14,477 bases of DNA from UBA4416 sp044340865 (lineage in GTDB: Bacteria; Bacteroidota; Bacteroidia; B-17B0; Aurantibacillaceae): NCBI GenBank assembly GCA_044340865.1, contig JBIISW010000055.1, positions 1 through 14,477 of the forward strand. The letters are read 5' to 3'. Each line of letters opens with the position of its first letter. The first letter of the stretch is position 1. A program made the position numbers and the translations under genes. The notes below the pieces were generated by a model, which ran no database searches, was not told the origin of the DNA, and saw nothing but the letters and a program-made list of their open reading frames with translations. This document shows, one piece after another, positions 6,206 to 14,088 of the stretch.

Positions 6206-7573
6206 TTATTTATCGTAAGGATATTTTACGTAGGTTATTTTAAAAATAGGTTTGTAAGCATTATTGGAAGTCCCACCAAATACAACTCGGTTTAATCTGT
6301 CATCACGCCTAATTACGAATGCTCTATTGGGTTGTGCGTTTACTATGTAAAAACCATAGTTAGTAATTTTATTAGTAATTATTTTCTGTACTTGTCTAGC
6401 AATATTAAATACATATTGCTTGTTTGTTGCATCATAATTACCACTGTATTTTAAAAAATCAGTTGTTTCAAGTTGGTCATAAACAAGTTCTTCTCTGCCT
6501 GAACCCATCGAATCTGCCAATAATGCTAAAGAAGCAGGGTAGTTGTATTTTGAATCAAATAGAGATTCATCTACTTTGATAATTAATTCAGCTCGGCTTA
6601 TCGATACATTTTGTGAATCAGAAAAGTTTTTTAAGTAAGGAATAGTTAATCGCGTCCGCGTTCCACCAAAGCAATTTAAATATAAATTAGTTTCACCCCT
6701 TTGAGTAATACCATTCAGTTGATCAAATAAATTAACTGAAGCACCAATGTTGTAATTATGTTTAATATGATTAAATCTGGCTGCATCAGTTCCTTTAAAT
6801 GTAAATTTAAATACTTGTCCTTTTGAACTAATGGATCCACTCTCATGGTAATAAAAGTTGGCGCCAGACAAAGCATCATCCAAATCAAATCGTCTGATAG
6901 CGCCTTCTGTTGGGGCATTTAAATTACTAGTTTCGGTTGTAATATAGAATCCTTTATTGGCGGCTAAAAATGCTGTGTTATTTACTAAATTACTATTTGT
7001 TTGTAATATATATTGAGCCATATTATAGTCGAGGGGGAGTACTAAGCAAAGACCTGTACCTCTTACAACATATTTGGCTTTAACATGGGATACTGTAGAA
7101 TTTGATTTTGAAAGTGTAGAACTTGAATAATTACTGTGATTGCTTGTGCTACTAGTTGGTATGATTTTTTCATTTAGTACATGCACATCATAGGTTAAAA
7201 CAGTATTTGTATCTCCAATAAATTGGCCTGACCAACGTAATACAATTTCGGCCGAGTCTAAAATTGGATTAACACCGAAACTCACGTTCGTTAAGTTATT
7301 GGCAATGGATAAATTTGTGTAAATACTAGCATCGGTTCTACCAAAAACGGGATCTAAGGTTGAGCCTAAAAATTTGTATTGGTCGTTATAGCTTTTTACA
7401 AATTCAACTTTTTGCGTATACATTTTTATTGTAGATGTATCACTTATCGTTACTCCCAATAAATCATTTTCAGGTTGTACATCCAATCCTAAAATACTAT
7501 CTGCCGAATTTTTTTTACACGATAGAATAATAGTGAAGATTATAAAAAACAGACCGATATTTAATTTTCTCAT
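6206..7573 (-). CDS. DUF4270-family lipoprotein (455 aa)
   Basis: Predicted outer-membrane or periplasmic lipoprotein of a family common in Bacteroidota with no settled function. From the ATG at 7573 it begins MRKLNIGLFFIIFTIILSCK: basic n-region, hydrophobic core and a lipobox (ILSC) with the lipidated Cys at 19. Family features are SILGLDVQPENDLLGV just after the Cys, DTSTIKMYT, LGSTLDPVFGRTDAS and LDSAEIVLRWSG; the C-terminal part has FNIARQVQKIITN and NRVVFGGTSN ahead of the last strand (PIFKITYVKY). An alternative ATG at 7594 adds seven residues but lies inside the arm of an inverted repeat that looks like the upstream gene's terminator, so the 7573 start is preferred. The stop lies 10 bp before wecB. 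A role in envelope or surface-glycan export is inferred from that link only. Confidence 0.85.
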   Translation of the reverse strand: MRKLNIGLFFIIFTIILSCKKNSADSILGLDVQPENDLLGVTISDTSTIKMYTQKVEFVKSYNDQYKFLGSTLDPVFGRTDASIYTNLSIANNLTNVSFGVNPILDSAEIVLRWSGQFIGDTNTVLTYDVHVLNEKIIPTSSTSNHSNYSSSTLSKSNSTVSHVKAKYVVRGTGLCLVLPLDYNMAQYILQTNSNLVNNTAFLAANKGFYITTETSNLNAPTEGAIRRFDLDDALSGANFYYHESGSISSKGQVFKFTFKGTDAARFNHIKHNYNIGASVNLFDQLNGITQRGETNLYLNCFGGTRTRLTIPYLKNFSDSQNVSISRAELIIKVDESLFDSKYNYPASLALLADSMGSGREELVYDQLETTDFLKYSGNYDATNKQYVFNIARQVQKIITNKITNYGFYIVNAQPNRAFVIRRDDRLNRVVFGGTSNNAYKPIFKITYVKYPYDK

Positions 7574-7581
7574 AATATGTA

Positions 7582-7621
7582 ATTTAAAACGCATAATTAC
7601 TTAAAATTATGCGTTTTAAAT
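7582..7621 (-). terminator. Perfect inverted repeat, probable bidirectional terminator
   Basis: Arms of 17 bp (7582-7598 and 7605-7621) match perfectly around a 6-nt loop; the core is AAAACGCATAATT with AATTATGCGTTTT. It lies 30 bp past the stop of the glycogen-synthase-like gene, with a TTTT run inside the stem and AT-rich flanks. The repeat ends only 8 nt before the preferred DUF4270 start, so on a read-through transcript it would also mask that gene's initiation region. Confidence 0.7.
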
Positions 7622-7651
7622 AGTTAAAAAGTTCAAAAATTTAATTAGTTA

Positions 7652-8482
7652 TTAATCTGTTAAAATGGTTGATTCTTCTAATATCATATCGTAGAATTCG
7701 TTATAGGCATCAGCATATTCTGCTTCGCCCTTATATTCTAAAATAGGTTTACCTGATTTTTTAGCATACTTAATAATTTCAGGATTAGTCACCTCACATC
7801 CAAATGCAATGCCATCAGAAAAATCAATGGCAAGCTTCATTAAATTGATATAACTTGCTTCTTCAATGTGCTTTAAATCTTTTTTGCTAATTCCTTCAAT
7901 AATGGCTTTCTCTATAATTTTTTTATTTAATGATTTCGTAAACTCTTCATCATAAATGGTGTAAATTATTTTCGATTCAGCAAATAATGGATCTTCAATA
8001 AATCCTTTTTTAACATATAAAGGCAATAAGGCTGTAAACCAACCATGGCAATGAATGATATTGGGAGCCCATCCTAATTTTTTAATGGTTTCGATAACGC
8101 CTCTATTAAAGAAGATAGATCGTTCATCATTATCATCAAAATATTTATTTGTGGCTTTGTCTTTTAAAATTGATTTTCTGTTAAAATAATCGTCGTTATC
8201 AATAAAATAAACCTGCATTCTGGCAGTTGGAATAGAAGCCACTTTGATAATTAAAGGATGATCGGCATTATTAATAACAATATTCATTCCAGATAAACGA
8301 ATAACTTCATGCAATTGATGGCGTCTTTCATTTATATTGCCATATTTTGGCATAAAAGTTCTAATTTCTTTACCTTTTTCTTGAATGGCTTGAGGTAATC
8401 TTCTTCCAATCTTCCCTAAATTGGTTTCATCTAAATAGGGTGTAATTTCTTGCGACACAAAAAGAACTCTTGCTTTTTTCAT
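7652..8482 (-). CDS. Glycogen/starch synthase N-terminal-domain protein, stand-alone (276 aa)
   Basis: Resembles only the N-terminal half of GT5 glycogen/starch synthases. MKKARVLFVSQEITPYLDE matches the first strand and loop, and SIFFNRGVIETIKKLGWAPN followed by IIHCHGWFTALLPLYVK (about 143-158) matches the conserved HCHDWQT region. The C-terminal GT-B domain, which carries most of the ADP-glucose-binding residues, is absent, since full-length GlgA is about 470-500 residues. The usual KTGGLADV loop reads NLGKIGRRLP here, so KxGGL is not conserved. The reading frame is clean and has a natural stop, and the gene is followed by a terminator, so it looks like a settled short family rather than a recent truncation. 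Similar short proteins annotated glycogen/starch synthase are, as I recall, common next to panC in Bacteroidota. Catalysis is doubtful; a binding or regulatory role is possible. Confidence 0.75.
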   Translation of the reverse strand: MKKARVLFVSQEITPYLDETNLGKIGRRLPQAIQEKGKEIRTFMPKYGNINERRHQLHEVIRLSGMNIVINNADHPLIIKVASIPTARMQVYFIDNDDYFNRKSILKDKATNKYFDDNDERSIFFNRGVIETIKKLGWAPNIIHCHGWFTALLPLYVKKGFIEDPLFAESKIIYTIYDEEFTKSLNKKIIEKAIIEGISKKDLKHIEEASYINLMKLAIDFSDGIAFGCEVTNPEIIKYAKKSGKPILEYKGEAEYADAYNEFYDMILEESTILTD

Positions 8483-8519
8483 AAAATTGGTTTAATATTC
8501 GATTTATATAAGGACACTA

Positions 8520-8551
8520 CAAAAGTAATAAAAAAAAAACCATATATCAAA
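8520..8551 (-). promoter_or_regulatory. Bacteroidota-type promoter for the glycogen-synthase-like gene
   Basis: On the minus strand TTTG (8551-8548) and TACTTTTG (8527-8520, exact TAnnTTTG) are separated by 20 nt, fitting the -33/-7 consensus of Bacteroidota primary sigma factor. The -7 box ends about 37 nt before the ATG at 8482. The spacer contains a run of ten T (A at 8530-8539 on the plus strand). Confidence 0.65.
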
Positions 8552-8559
8552 GTATTATT

Positions 8560-8567
8560 TAGCTTTG
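8560..8567 (+). promoter_or_regulatory. Probable -7 box of the panC promoter
   Basis: TAGCTTTG is an exact TAnnTTTG match 32 nt upstream of the panC ATG. No TTG/TTTG is visible about 20 nt further upstream, where the A-tract and the divergent promoter lie, so the -33 element is missing or degenerate. Confidence 0.45.
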
Positions 8568-8599
8568 AAGCCAATTAATTACGATTAAACACTTAATAA

Positions 8600-9442
8600 A
8601 TGCAAGTATTTCACACTATAGATGAATTAAAAATAAAGTTAGCAGAATACACCATTTTAGATAAAACAATTGGTTTTGTACCTACAATGGGTGCTTTACA
8701 CGACGGACACGTTTCTTTGATAAATTTTTCTAAAAAACAATGTGATATTACGGTGTGCAGTATTTTTGTAAATCCAACTCAATTTAATAATTCGGAGGAT
8801 TTAGCTCGTTATCCCAAAACTCCAGAAAACGACATTTTATTATTAACGCATGCGGGCTGCGACTTTTTGTATATGCCAACGGTGGATGACATTTATCCAC
8901 CTGATTTTAATCGAACATTTCATTTTGGGTATTTGGAAACGATTTTGGAAGGAGCATCTAGAGCCGGTCATTTTAATGGTGTAGGGCAGGTTGTAAGTAT
9001 TTTATTAGAGGGCATTAGACCTCATAAGGCTTTTTTTGGAAGTAAAGATTATCAACAAGTTATGATTGTAAAAGCATTGGTTAAACAATTAAACTTACCT
9101 GTTGAAATCGTTTCTTGTCCCATATTAAGAGAACCAGATGGATTAGCGATGAGTTCTCGTAATATGCGATTAACGGCTCAAGAGAGAAAAGTGGCTGCTT
9201 TAATACCAAAATTTTTGAATGAAGTGAAAGGAATGATTAAGCCATCAGGAATTGATGAAGCTAAAAAATGGATGAAACACCAAATTGAAAGTGAACCTCT
9301 GATGACCTTTGATTATTTTGAAGTGTGTGATGCCACATCCTTACATGAATTAAAAGTATATGATGAAACGGTTTCAACGGTTTTACTCATTGCTGTTTTT
9401 GTTGGTAAAATAAGACTGATTGATAATTTAATTATCTCATAA
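8600..9442 (+). CDS. panC: Pantoate--beta-alanine ligase (pantothenate synthetase)
   Basis: Joins pantoate and beta-alanine using ATP to make pantothenate (vitamin B5), via a pantoyl-adenylate, in the cytoplasm. It is a class I nucleotidyltransferase-fold enzyme. The HIGH-like motif is PTMGALHDGHVSLI (28-41, His34 and His37). FVNPTQFNNSEDLARYPKT is the pantoate/beta-alanine region, GASRAGHFNGVGQVV and FFGSKDYQQ follow in the expected places, and ILREPDGLAMSSRNMRL carries the KMSKS-equivalent MSSRN. Its 280 residues match the family length and the gene is intact. It is the only clear plus-strand protein gene, divergent from the glycogen-synthase-like gene and convergent with the GLPGLI gene 23 bp away. 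The usual partner panD is not in the window. Confidence 0.97.
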   Translation: MQVFHTIDELKIKLAEYTILDKTIGFVPTMGALHDGHVSLINFSKKQCDITVCSIFVNPTQFNNSEDLARYPKTPENDILLLTHAGCDFLYMPTVDDIYPPDFNRTFHFGYLETILEGASRAGHFNGVGQVVSILLEGIRPHKAFFGSKDYQQVMIVKALVKQLNLPVEIVSCPILREPDGLAMSSRNMRLTAQERKVAALIPKFLNEVKGMIKPSGIDEAKKWMKHQIESEPLMTFDYFEVCDATSLHELKVYDETVSTVLLIAVFVGKIRLIDNLIIS

Positions 9443-9465
9443 GTTGGTTTAATAAACAAAGTATA

Positions 9466-10194
9466 TTACCAAATTTCGAATTGATTATACAGCATCATTT
9501 TTCCCCATTTTTCTTTGCCAAAATCTTTACTTATTTGTGCTTTTAATTCGGACGTTTGATAGATTTTTTCTTTTGTTTTTTTTGCTAGTAGTACATCTAA
9601 GGTTGGTTTAATAATTTCTACACTTTTAGCAAAATAAATAACACCGCCATCTTCCGTTGCTAATCCTAATATAACACCTGGCAGTCCTCCTAGACTTTCT
9701 GGCCCGATACAAGCATTTAATTCTGTGCAAAACCAAGCATACAATCGGGTGCTATCATTAACAGTTAAGATTGCTTTTCTGCATTGATAACCGCAAATAT
9801 TTCTTTTGTTTTCAGTTATTTTCCATTGACACTGTCTTATAGAATCAATCAACAAAAAACGTTCGCCCCAAATTGTTTTTATCGTTAGTCGCTTATTTGT
9901 TAATCTATTTTGATAAACTGAATTTTTGTTCGTACTCCAACTCATTTTTTCAACTAAGTCGGTTTCTTGTGGTTTAAAGGCAGATAACGAATCATTAAAA
10001 TATAACTCAAAAACATCTATTTTGTTTTTATCCTCTTCTTTTAACCAATCTTTGACATCACCATTGTTTTTAAATTTTTTATACAAATTTGTTTTACGCT
10101 CATAAGTGATTTTACCACTTTTAATTTGTGAATGAATTGTATTTACATTTAAAAAGAAAATACACATACATAATAATAAATTACATTTCATCAT
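9466..10194 (-). CDS. GLPGLI-family secreted protein (242 aa)
   Basis: Member of the GLPGLI family, secreted proteins found almost only in Bacteroidota and with no established function. Residues 1-22 are a signal peptide (MMKCNLLLCMCIFFLNVNTI, cleaved near HSQ). The mature part has the family layout: SGKITYERKTN near the start, beta-rich middle, then YAWFCTELNACIGPESLGG followed by LPGVILGLA, which contains the name motif (GGLPGVIL, about 169-176). Five cysteines lie in the mature protein (122, 134, 138, 156, 162), allowing disulfides. It overlaps the upstream barrel gene by 14 bp, so translation is probably coupled. This pairing of a GLPGLI protein with a TonB-receptor-like barrel is a recurring Bacteroidota arrangement and suggests the two work together at the outer membrane. 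ATG at 10194 or the adjacent ATG at 10191 could be used. Confidence 0.9.
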   Translation of the reverse strand: MMKCNLLLCMCIFFLNVNTIHSQIKSGKITYERKTNLYKKFKNNGDVKDWLKEEDKNKIDVFELYFNDSLSAFKPQETDLVEKMSWSTNKNSVYQNRLTNKRLTIKTIWGERFLLIDSIRQCQWKITENKRNICGYQCRKAILTVNDSTRLYAWFCTELNACIGPESLGGLPGVILGLATEDGGVIYFAKSVEIIKPTLDVLLAKKTKEKIYQTSELKAQISKDFGKEKWGKMMLYNQFEIW

Positions 10195-12922
10195 CTTCTT
10201 CTTTTGTTTTGCTGCTGTTAAATTTAAATGTGGCTTTTAATAAAAAATAGCGTGTGATAATGTTTGTTTTTGTATCTGTAATAATATTAGTCGTGATGTT
10301 TCTATTCACATTAATATTTTGATTTAAAATATCGTAAGCATAAACTCCTAACATAAAATTCTCTAGTTTGAAAAATGTTTTTTGTATAGAAGCATTCCAA
10401 ACGGTATAATTTATATTATATCCATTTGCTCGCTTTGAATTTACAGTGAAATCAACATCTGTTTCCAATTGAATTTTTTTAGGAAGTTTGATGCTCACAT
10501 CTCCAACAATTCCTTTTGAACTGTATGGCTGTGTGTTGGTTGAATTTAGTGAAGAGTAGGCATAGTTATAATTCACCCAAGGATTAACTCTGAAATTAAT
10601 TTTTTCAAAATTTAATCGTATTTCTAATGAAAAACTTGATTGTATATCAATCGCATTATTGAGTGTATTATTTATATAGTCTTTGTTACATAAATAAGAA
10701 GCGTTTAGATTTGGTTGAATTTCTAATTTTTTAGAAAAAAATGGTTTACTTGTTCCGATATAGCCACTGATTAAATAATCACCATCCACATTTACATTTT
10801 TTGATACCGTTCGTCCAATACTATCAAATAGGGTAGATGTTGTAATATCGCTATTGGTATATATTGTAGTAAATCCCATCCAAGTATAACTACCTGTTAT
10901 CGATTTCCATGAATTGAAATTTAAATTTACTTCATGACTTAGTGTTGGTAATAACTTGGGATTTCCAATGGTAACAAAATTTGGATTACTATTATCAGTA
11001 ATAGGTTGTAATTGACTAATTGTTGGATTTAAAGATGATATTTTATAGTTTGCATTTAATTGTTTACTGTCGCTAAATTTATAACGAAAGGTTGAAAATG
11101 GTAATAGGTTGGTGAAGTTTTGTTGAATGATTTGTTGCTTAAAAACATTATTATTTTCAATGTTTACGGTTCGAACTTTAGCTCCTAATGTAAATCGTGT
11201 TTTTTTTACTTCATAAATAAATTTTAAACCAGCTCTGTGCGTTTGTTTTGTATTTATAAAGTTGTTCGTTAATGTGGAATCGAGTAGGGTATATTCACCA
11301 CCACTATTATTTAGCGATTTTTTATCTTGATTACTGTTTAAATATTGAAAATCATACGATGTCTCTAATTTAATTTTTTTTGATAAAGGTTCTAAAAACG
11401 TAAACCCTAGTGAATGATTTCCACTTGCGTTTAAGTTGGATTTTTTTTGATTTATTGAATTTAAATTCTGAGTTGTATCAGTAAAAAAGGTGTTGTTTGT
11501 TTTTAAAATACCAGATTCATTATTTGAGATGATGTTGCTACTATAAGCGAGCACTAATAGACGGTCTTTCTTTTTAAACCGCCTTGATAGTTTTATATTG
11601 TTTGTTAAATCAAGGCCATTGCTATTGCCTTGTGTATTAATTTCAGTATTTCTTGTTTTAATATAATTTGATGTTAAAAAATTTGTTTCATTAGTACTTG
11701 AAATACTATTATTTAAAACTTTAACAGTAGATCTAAAATTTAAATCTGTTAATGAATCTATTTTCTGTTCGATGCCAAAATTAACGGCATGTGTTTCATT
11801 TTTTTGCAAGGCATTAATTTCGTTCGCTGTTGTGTACGTTGTATCTGTTAAAAAATATTGTGAGTTTGTATTTGATTTTGATTTTAATTGATTAGTGTTG
11901 TAGGAATAGTTGAAGTTTAATTTTGTGTTTTTAGACACCTTATCTGTGTAGTAAATACCAGTTTTTAATGTTTGTGGAATTCCTTGTGCAGCAGAGTTCA
12001 TATTACCAAAAAACATTTCTCCATCTTCTCCTTCCGTTTGATCAAATTCACTATTTAAACCATATTTAAATGCGTCACCCCAACCAAAGCTTGATCTTGG
12101 AGTATTACTACCCAGGCCAAATACCGACACTTTTAATTTTTTCTTAAAGTAATTTCCTAATAATTCTCCTTCGTAGAATTTTTGAAAATCGCTAGCACCC
12201 GTTAATTTCCCAAAGTAGCCTTTCTTAGCTTCGTCTTTCAATTTTAGATTTAAAATTTTTTGAGTTTCTTCTCCTGTGCTTGATGCTGCTTGATCTTCCG
12301 TTTTTTTATCATAAACTTGAATAGATTCTATGGAATTAGCATTTAAGTTTTTTGTTGCAACTGTTGGGTCACTTCCAAAAAACTCATCGCCATCCACAAG
12401 TACTTTATCTACTTTTTTTCCTTGCGATGTAATTTTTCCGTCCTTATCTACTTTTAGTCCAGGTAATTTTTTGAGTAAATCTTCAACCGTTGCATTTGCC
12501 TTTACCTTGAAGGAATCAGTTGTATAAATTAAAGTATCACCTTTATAGTAAATAGGATCTCTGAAAGCAAAAATGGTTACTTCTTCTAAACCAAGTGTTT
12601 TTGGTGATAGAATTATTTTCCCAAAATCGTAATCTAGATTTTTCGCATTGCCAAAAATAAAAAAGCCTTGATCGGCAAATTTTGGATGAGAAATAATGAC
12701 TTGATAGGTATCAATTGGAAGCTCTTTTATTGTGAAAAAACCATTATCACCGGTTCTACTAAATTTCACTAAAGTAGAGTCAGATAATTTAACAGCCATA
12801 ATGATGGCATCTTTTAAAGGTCTTTTTGCAGTCGTATCTTGTAAATTACCAGAAACACTAAGCTTTTGTGCGAATGAGGAAACCGTTGTTGTAAGAATAA
12901 AAAATAGAAATAGTTTCTTCAT
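10181..12922 (-). CDS. TonB-dependent-receptor-like outer-membrane beta-barrel protein (913 aa)
   Basis: Outer-membrane barrel of the large Bacteroidota group annotated outer membrane beta-barrel family protein or TonB-dependent receptor. A signal peptide spans 1-18 (MKKLFLFFILTTTVSSFA, then QK). Residues of about 20-110 form a carboxypeptidase-regulatory-like beta-sandwich (LSVSGNLQDTTAKRPLKDAI, NGFFTIKELPIDTYQVIISH). About 112-225 form a plug-like domain (LEEVTIFAF, VEDLLKKLPGLKVDKDGKIT, VLVDGDEFFGSDPTVATKNL, SIESIQVYDKK). The rest is repeated amphipathic strands of a beta-barrel, rich in Asn/Ser/Thr, ending LLKATFKFN and an acidic tail (KTKEEDDEM). The N-terminus is preserved without frameshift. 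It is the first gene of a two-gene unit with the GLPGLI gene (14 bp overlap). The cargo is unknown. An annotation as TonB receptor is reasonable, but no TonB box was clearly seen, so transport versus structural roles remain open. Confidence 0.9.
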   Translation of the reverse strand: MKKLFLFFILTTTVSSFAQKLSVSGNLQDTTAKRPLKDAIIMAVKLSDSTLVKFSRTGDNGFFTIKELPIDTYQVIISHPKFADQGFFIFGNAKNLDYDFGKIILSPKTLGLEEVTIFAFRDPIYYKGDTLIYTTDSFKVKANATVEDLLKKLPGLKVDKDGKITSQGKKVDKVLVDGDEFFGSDPTVATKNLNANSIESIQVYDKKTEDQAASSTGEETQKILNLKLKDEAKKGYFGKLTGASDFQKFYEGELLGNYFKKKLKVSVFGLGSNTPRSSFGWGDAFKYGLNSEFDQTEGEDGEMFFGNMNSAAQGIPQTLKTGIYYTDKVSKNTKLNFNYSYNTNQLKSKSNTNSQYFLTDTTYTTANEINALQKNETHAVNFGIEQKIDSLTDLNFRSTVKVLNNSISSTNETNFLTSNYIKTRNTEINTQGNSNGLDLTNNIKLSRRFKKKDRLLVLAYSSNIISNNESGILKTNNTFFTDTTQNLNSINQKKSNLNASGNHSLGFTFLEPLSKKIKLETSYDFQYLNSNQDKKSLNNSGGEYTLLDSTLTNNFINTKQTHRAGLKFIYEVKKTRFTLGAKVRTVNIENNNVFKQQIIQQNFTNLLPFSTFRYKFSDSKQLNANYKISSLNPTISQLQPITDNSNPNFVTIGNPKLLPTLSHEVNLNFNSWKSITGSYTWMGFTTIYTNSDITTSTLFDSIGRTVSKNVNVDGDYLISGYIGTSKPFFSKKLEIQPNLNASYLCNKDYINNTLNNAIDIQSSFSLEIRLNFEKINFRVNPWVNYNYAYSSLNSTNTQPYSSKGIVGDVSIKLPKKIQLETDVDFTVNSKRANGYNINYTVWNASIQKTFFKLENFMLGVYAYDILNQNINVNRNITTNIITDTKTNIITRYFLLKATFKFNSSKTKEEDDEM

Positions 12923-12998
12923 AAATTATTGACTTTTATTAGTGCTGAATAATTATAATACCAATATATCAATAAGTTACTTCTGTTTTGAAGAATGT

Positions 12999-14000
12999 TT
13001 ACTTTTCAGCATTCATTTTAATTGCTAAATCCACTAATCTACTACTGTAACCGTATTCATTATCATACCAACCAATAATTTTTACTAAATTACCTACAAC
13101 ACTTGTAAAATCTGCATCAAAAACGACTGAATGCGAATTTCCAATCACATCAGTTGAAACGAGTGGATCTTCAGTATATTCTAAAACATGGTTTAATTCA
13201 TTTTCTGAAGCGATTTTAAAAGCTGCGTTAATTTCTTCAACACTTGGATAATTAGTTAATACACACGTAATGTCTGTCAAAGAACCATCAGGCACTGGAA
13301 CTCGCATACCACAACCACCTAATTTTGATTCAAGTTCTGGAAAAATTTTGCCTAATGCTTTTGCAGCTCCTGTACTTGTGGGAATGATACTCATACCGGC
13401 AGCACGAGCTCTTCTTAAATCTTTATGAGGAGCATCATGTAATCGTTGATCTCCTGTATAGGAATGAACGGTTGTTACATAAGCCTCTTCAATTCCCCAT
13501 TGTTTCAATACCGCTAACATTGGTGCGGCACAATTAGTCGTACATGATGCGTTTGAAACAATTAAGTCATCGGCATGTAATAATTCATCATTTACGCCCA
13601 TGACAATTGTTTTTATATCATCGTCCTTAGCGGGTGCAGACAATATGATTTTTTTTGCACCAGCATTCAAATGTTTTGTAGCTGATATTTTATCTAAGAA
13701 TAAACCGGTGCATTCAATCACAATGTTGATGTCTAACGCTTTCCAGGGTAATTTTTCAGGATCTTTTTCTGAAAATATTTTAATTTCAGAATCATTTACA
13801 TAAATATGATTATCATCGTGTTTAATATCAGCATTGAATTTGCGATGAACGGAATCGTATTTTAATAAATGTGCGAGAGTGTTAGAATCCGTGATATCGT
13901 TTATTGCAACAATATTAATATGAGGATTAAAAAATGCAATTCTAAAAAAAACCCTTCCAATTCTTCCAAAACCGTTAATGGCGATGTTTATTTTTTTCAT
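12999..14000 (-). CDS. gapA: Glyceraldehyde-3-phosphate dehydrogenase, type I
   Basis: Converts glyceraldehyde-3-phosphate, NAD+ and phosphate to 1,3-bisphosphoglycerate in cytoplasmic glycolysis. The Rossmann motif INGFGRIGR is at 8-16. Asp35 in INDITD, ending the second strand, fits NAD+ rather than NADP+ preference. The catalytic Cys153 sits in SNASCTTNCAAP and the base His179 in TTVHSYTGDQRLHDAPHKDL. The phosphate-binding RRARAAGMSIIPTSTGAAKA, RVPVPDGSLTD and GWYDNEYGYSSR motifs are all present. Its 333 residues are the usual length. It starts 29 bp past the hairpin that ends the subtilase gene and is a single gene by spacing. No strong terminator follows before the barrel gene (76 bp gap). 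Whether the genome has another, NADP-linked, copy cannot be told. Confidence 0.97.
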   Translation of the reverse strand: MKKINIAINGFGRIGRVFFRIAFFNPHINIVAINDITDSNTLAHLLKYDSVHRKFNADIKHDDNHIYVNDSEIKIFSEKDPEKLPWKALDINIVIECTGLFLDKISATKHLNAGAKKIILSAPAKDDDIKTIVMGVNDELLHADDLIVSNASCTTNCAAPMLAVLKQWGIEEAYVTTVHSYTGDQRLHDAPHKDLRRARAAGMSIIPTSTGAAKALGKIFPELESKLGGCGMRVPVPDGSLTDITCVLTNYPSVEEINAAFKIASENELNHVLEYTEDPLVSTDVIGNSHSVVFDADFTSVVGNLVKIIGWYDNEYGYSSRLVDLAIKMNAEK

Positions 14001-14029
14001 AAAGTATTATTTTATGTAAAGTTACTTAA

Positions 14030-14069
14030 AACAAAAAGAGTTTCCTTCAAAAAGGAAACTCTTTTTGTT
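14030..14069 (-). terminator. Strong hairpin terminator of the subtilase gene
   Basis: An 18-bp perfect stem (14030-14047 with 14052-14069) has a 4-nt loop CAAA; the core is AAAAAGAGTTTCCTT with AAGGAAACTCTTTTT. It lies 19 bp past the subtilase stop at 14089. On the minus strand the stem ends in CTCTTTTTGTTTT, a good U-tract; the plus direction is also T-rich. gapA starts 29 bp beyond it, and a TAACTTTA word (one mismatch to TAnnTTTG) in that gap could belong to the gapA promoter. Confidence 0.8.
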
Positions 14070-14088
14070 ATTTTTATAAAATAGTGGT

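Noticed and set aside
6715..6918. Second minus-strand frame inside the DUF4270 gene
   Set aside because: Lies wholly within the DUF4270 gene in another frame; the translation is not protein-like and the main frame is continuous.
9443..9465. Possible terminator between panC and the GLPGLI gene
   Set aside because: Only a 4-bp stem (GTTT/AAAC) without a clear T-tract; too weak to call.
12330..12932. Two plus-strand frames opposite the barrel gene's N-terminal region
   Set aside because: They are antisense to the well-supported plug and carboxypeptidase-like domains, and the Ser/Phe-rich translations are typical of antisense shadows.
13600..14084. Plus-strand frames opposite gapA and its upstream region
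   Set aside because: Antisense to conserved gapA; the second one also runs through the terminator hairpin.
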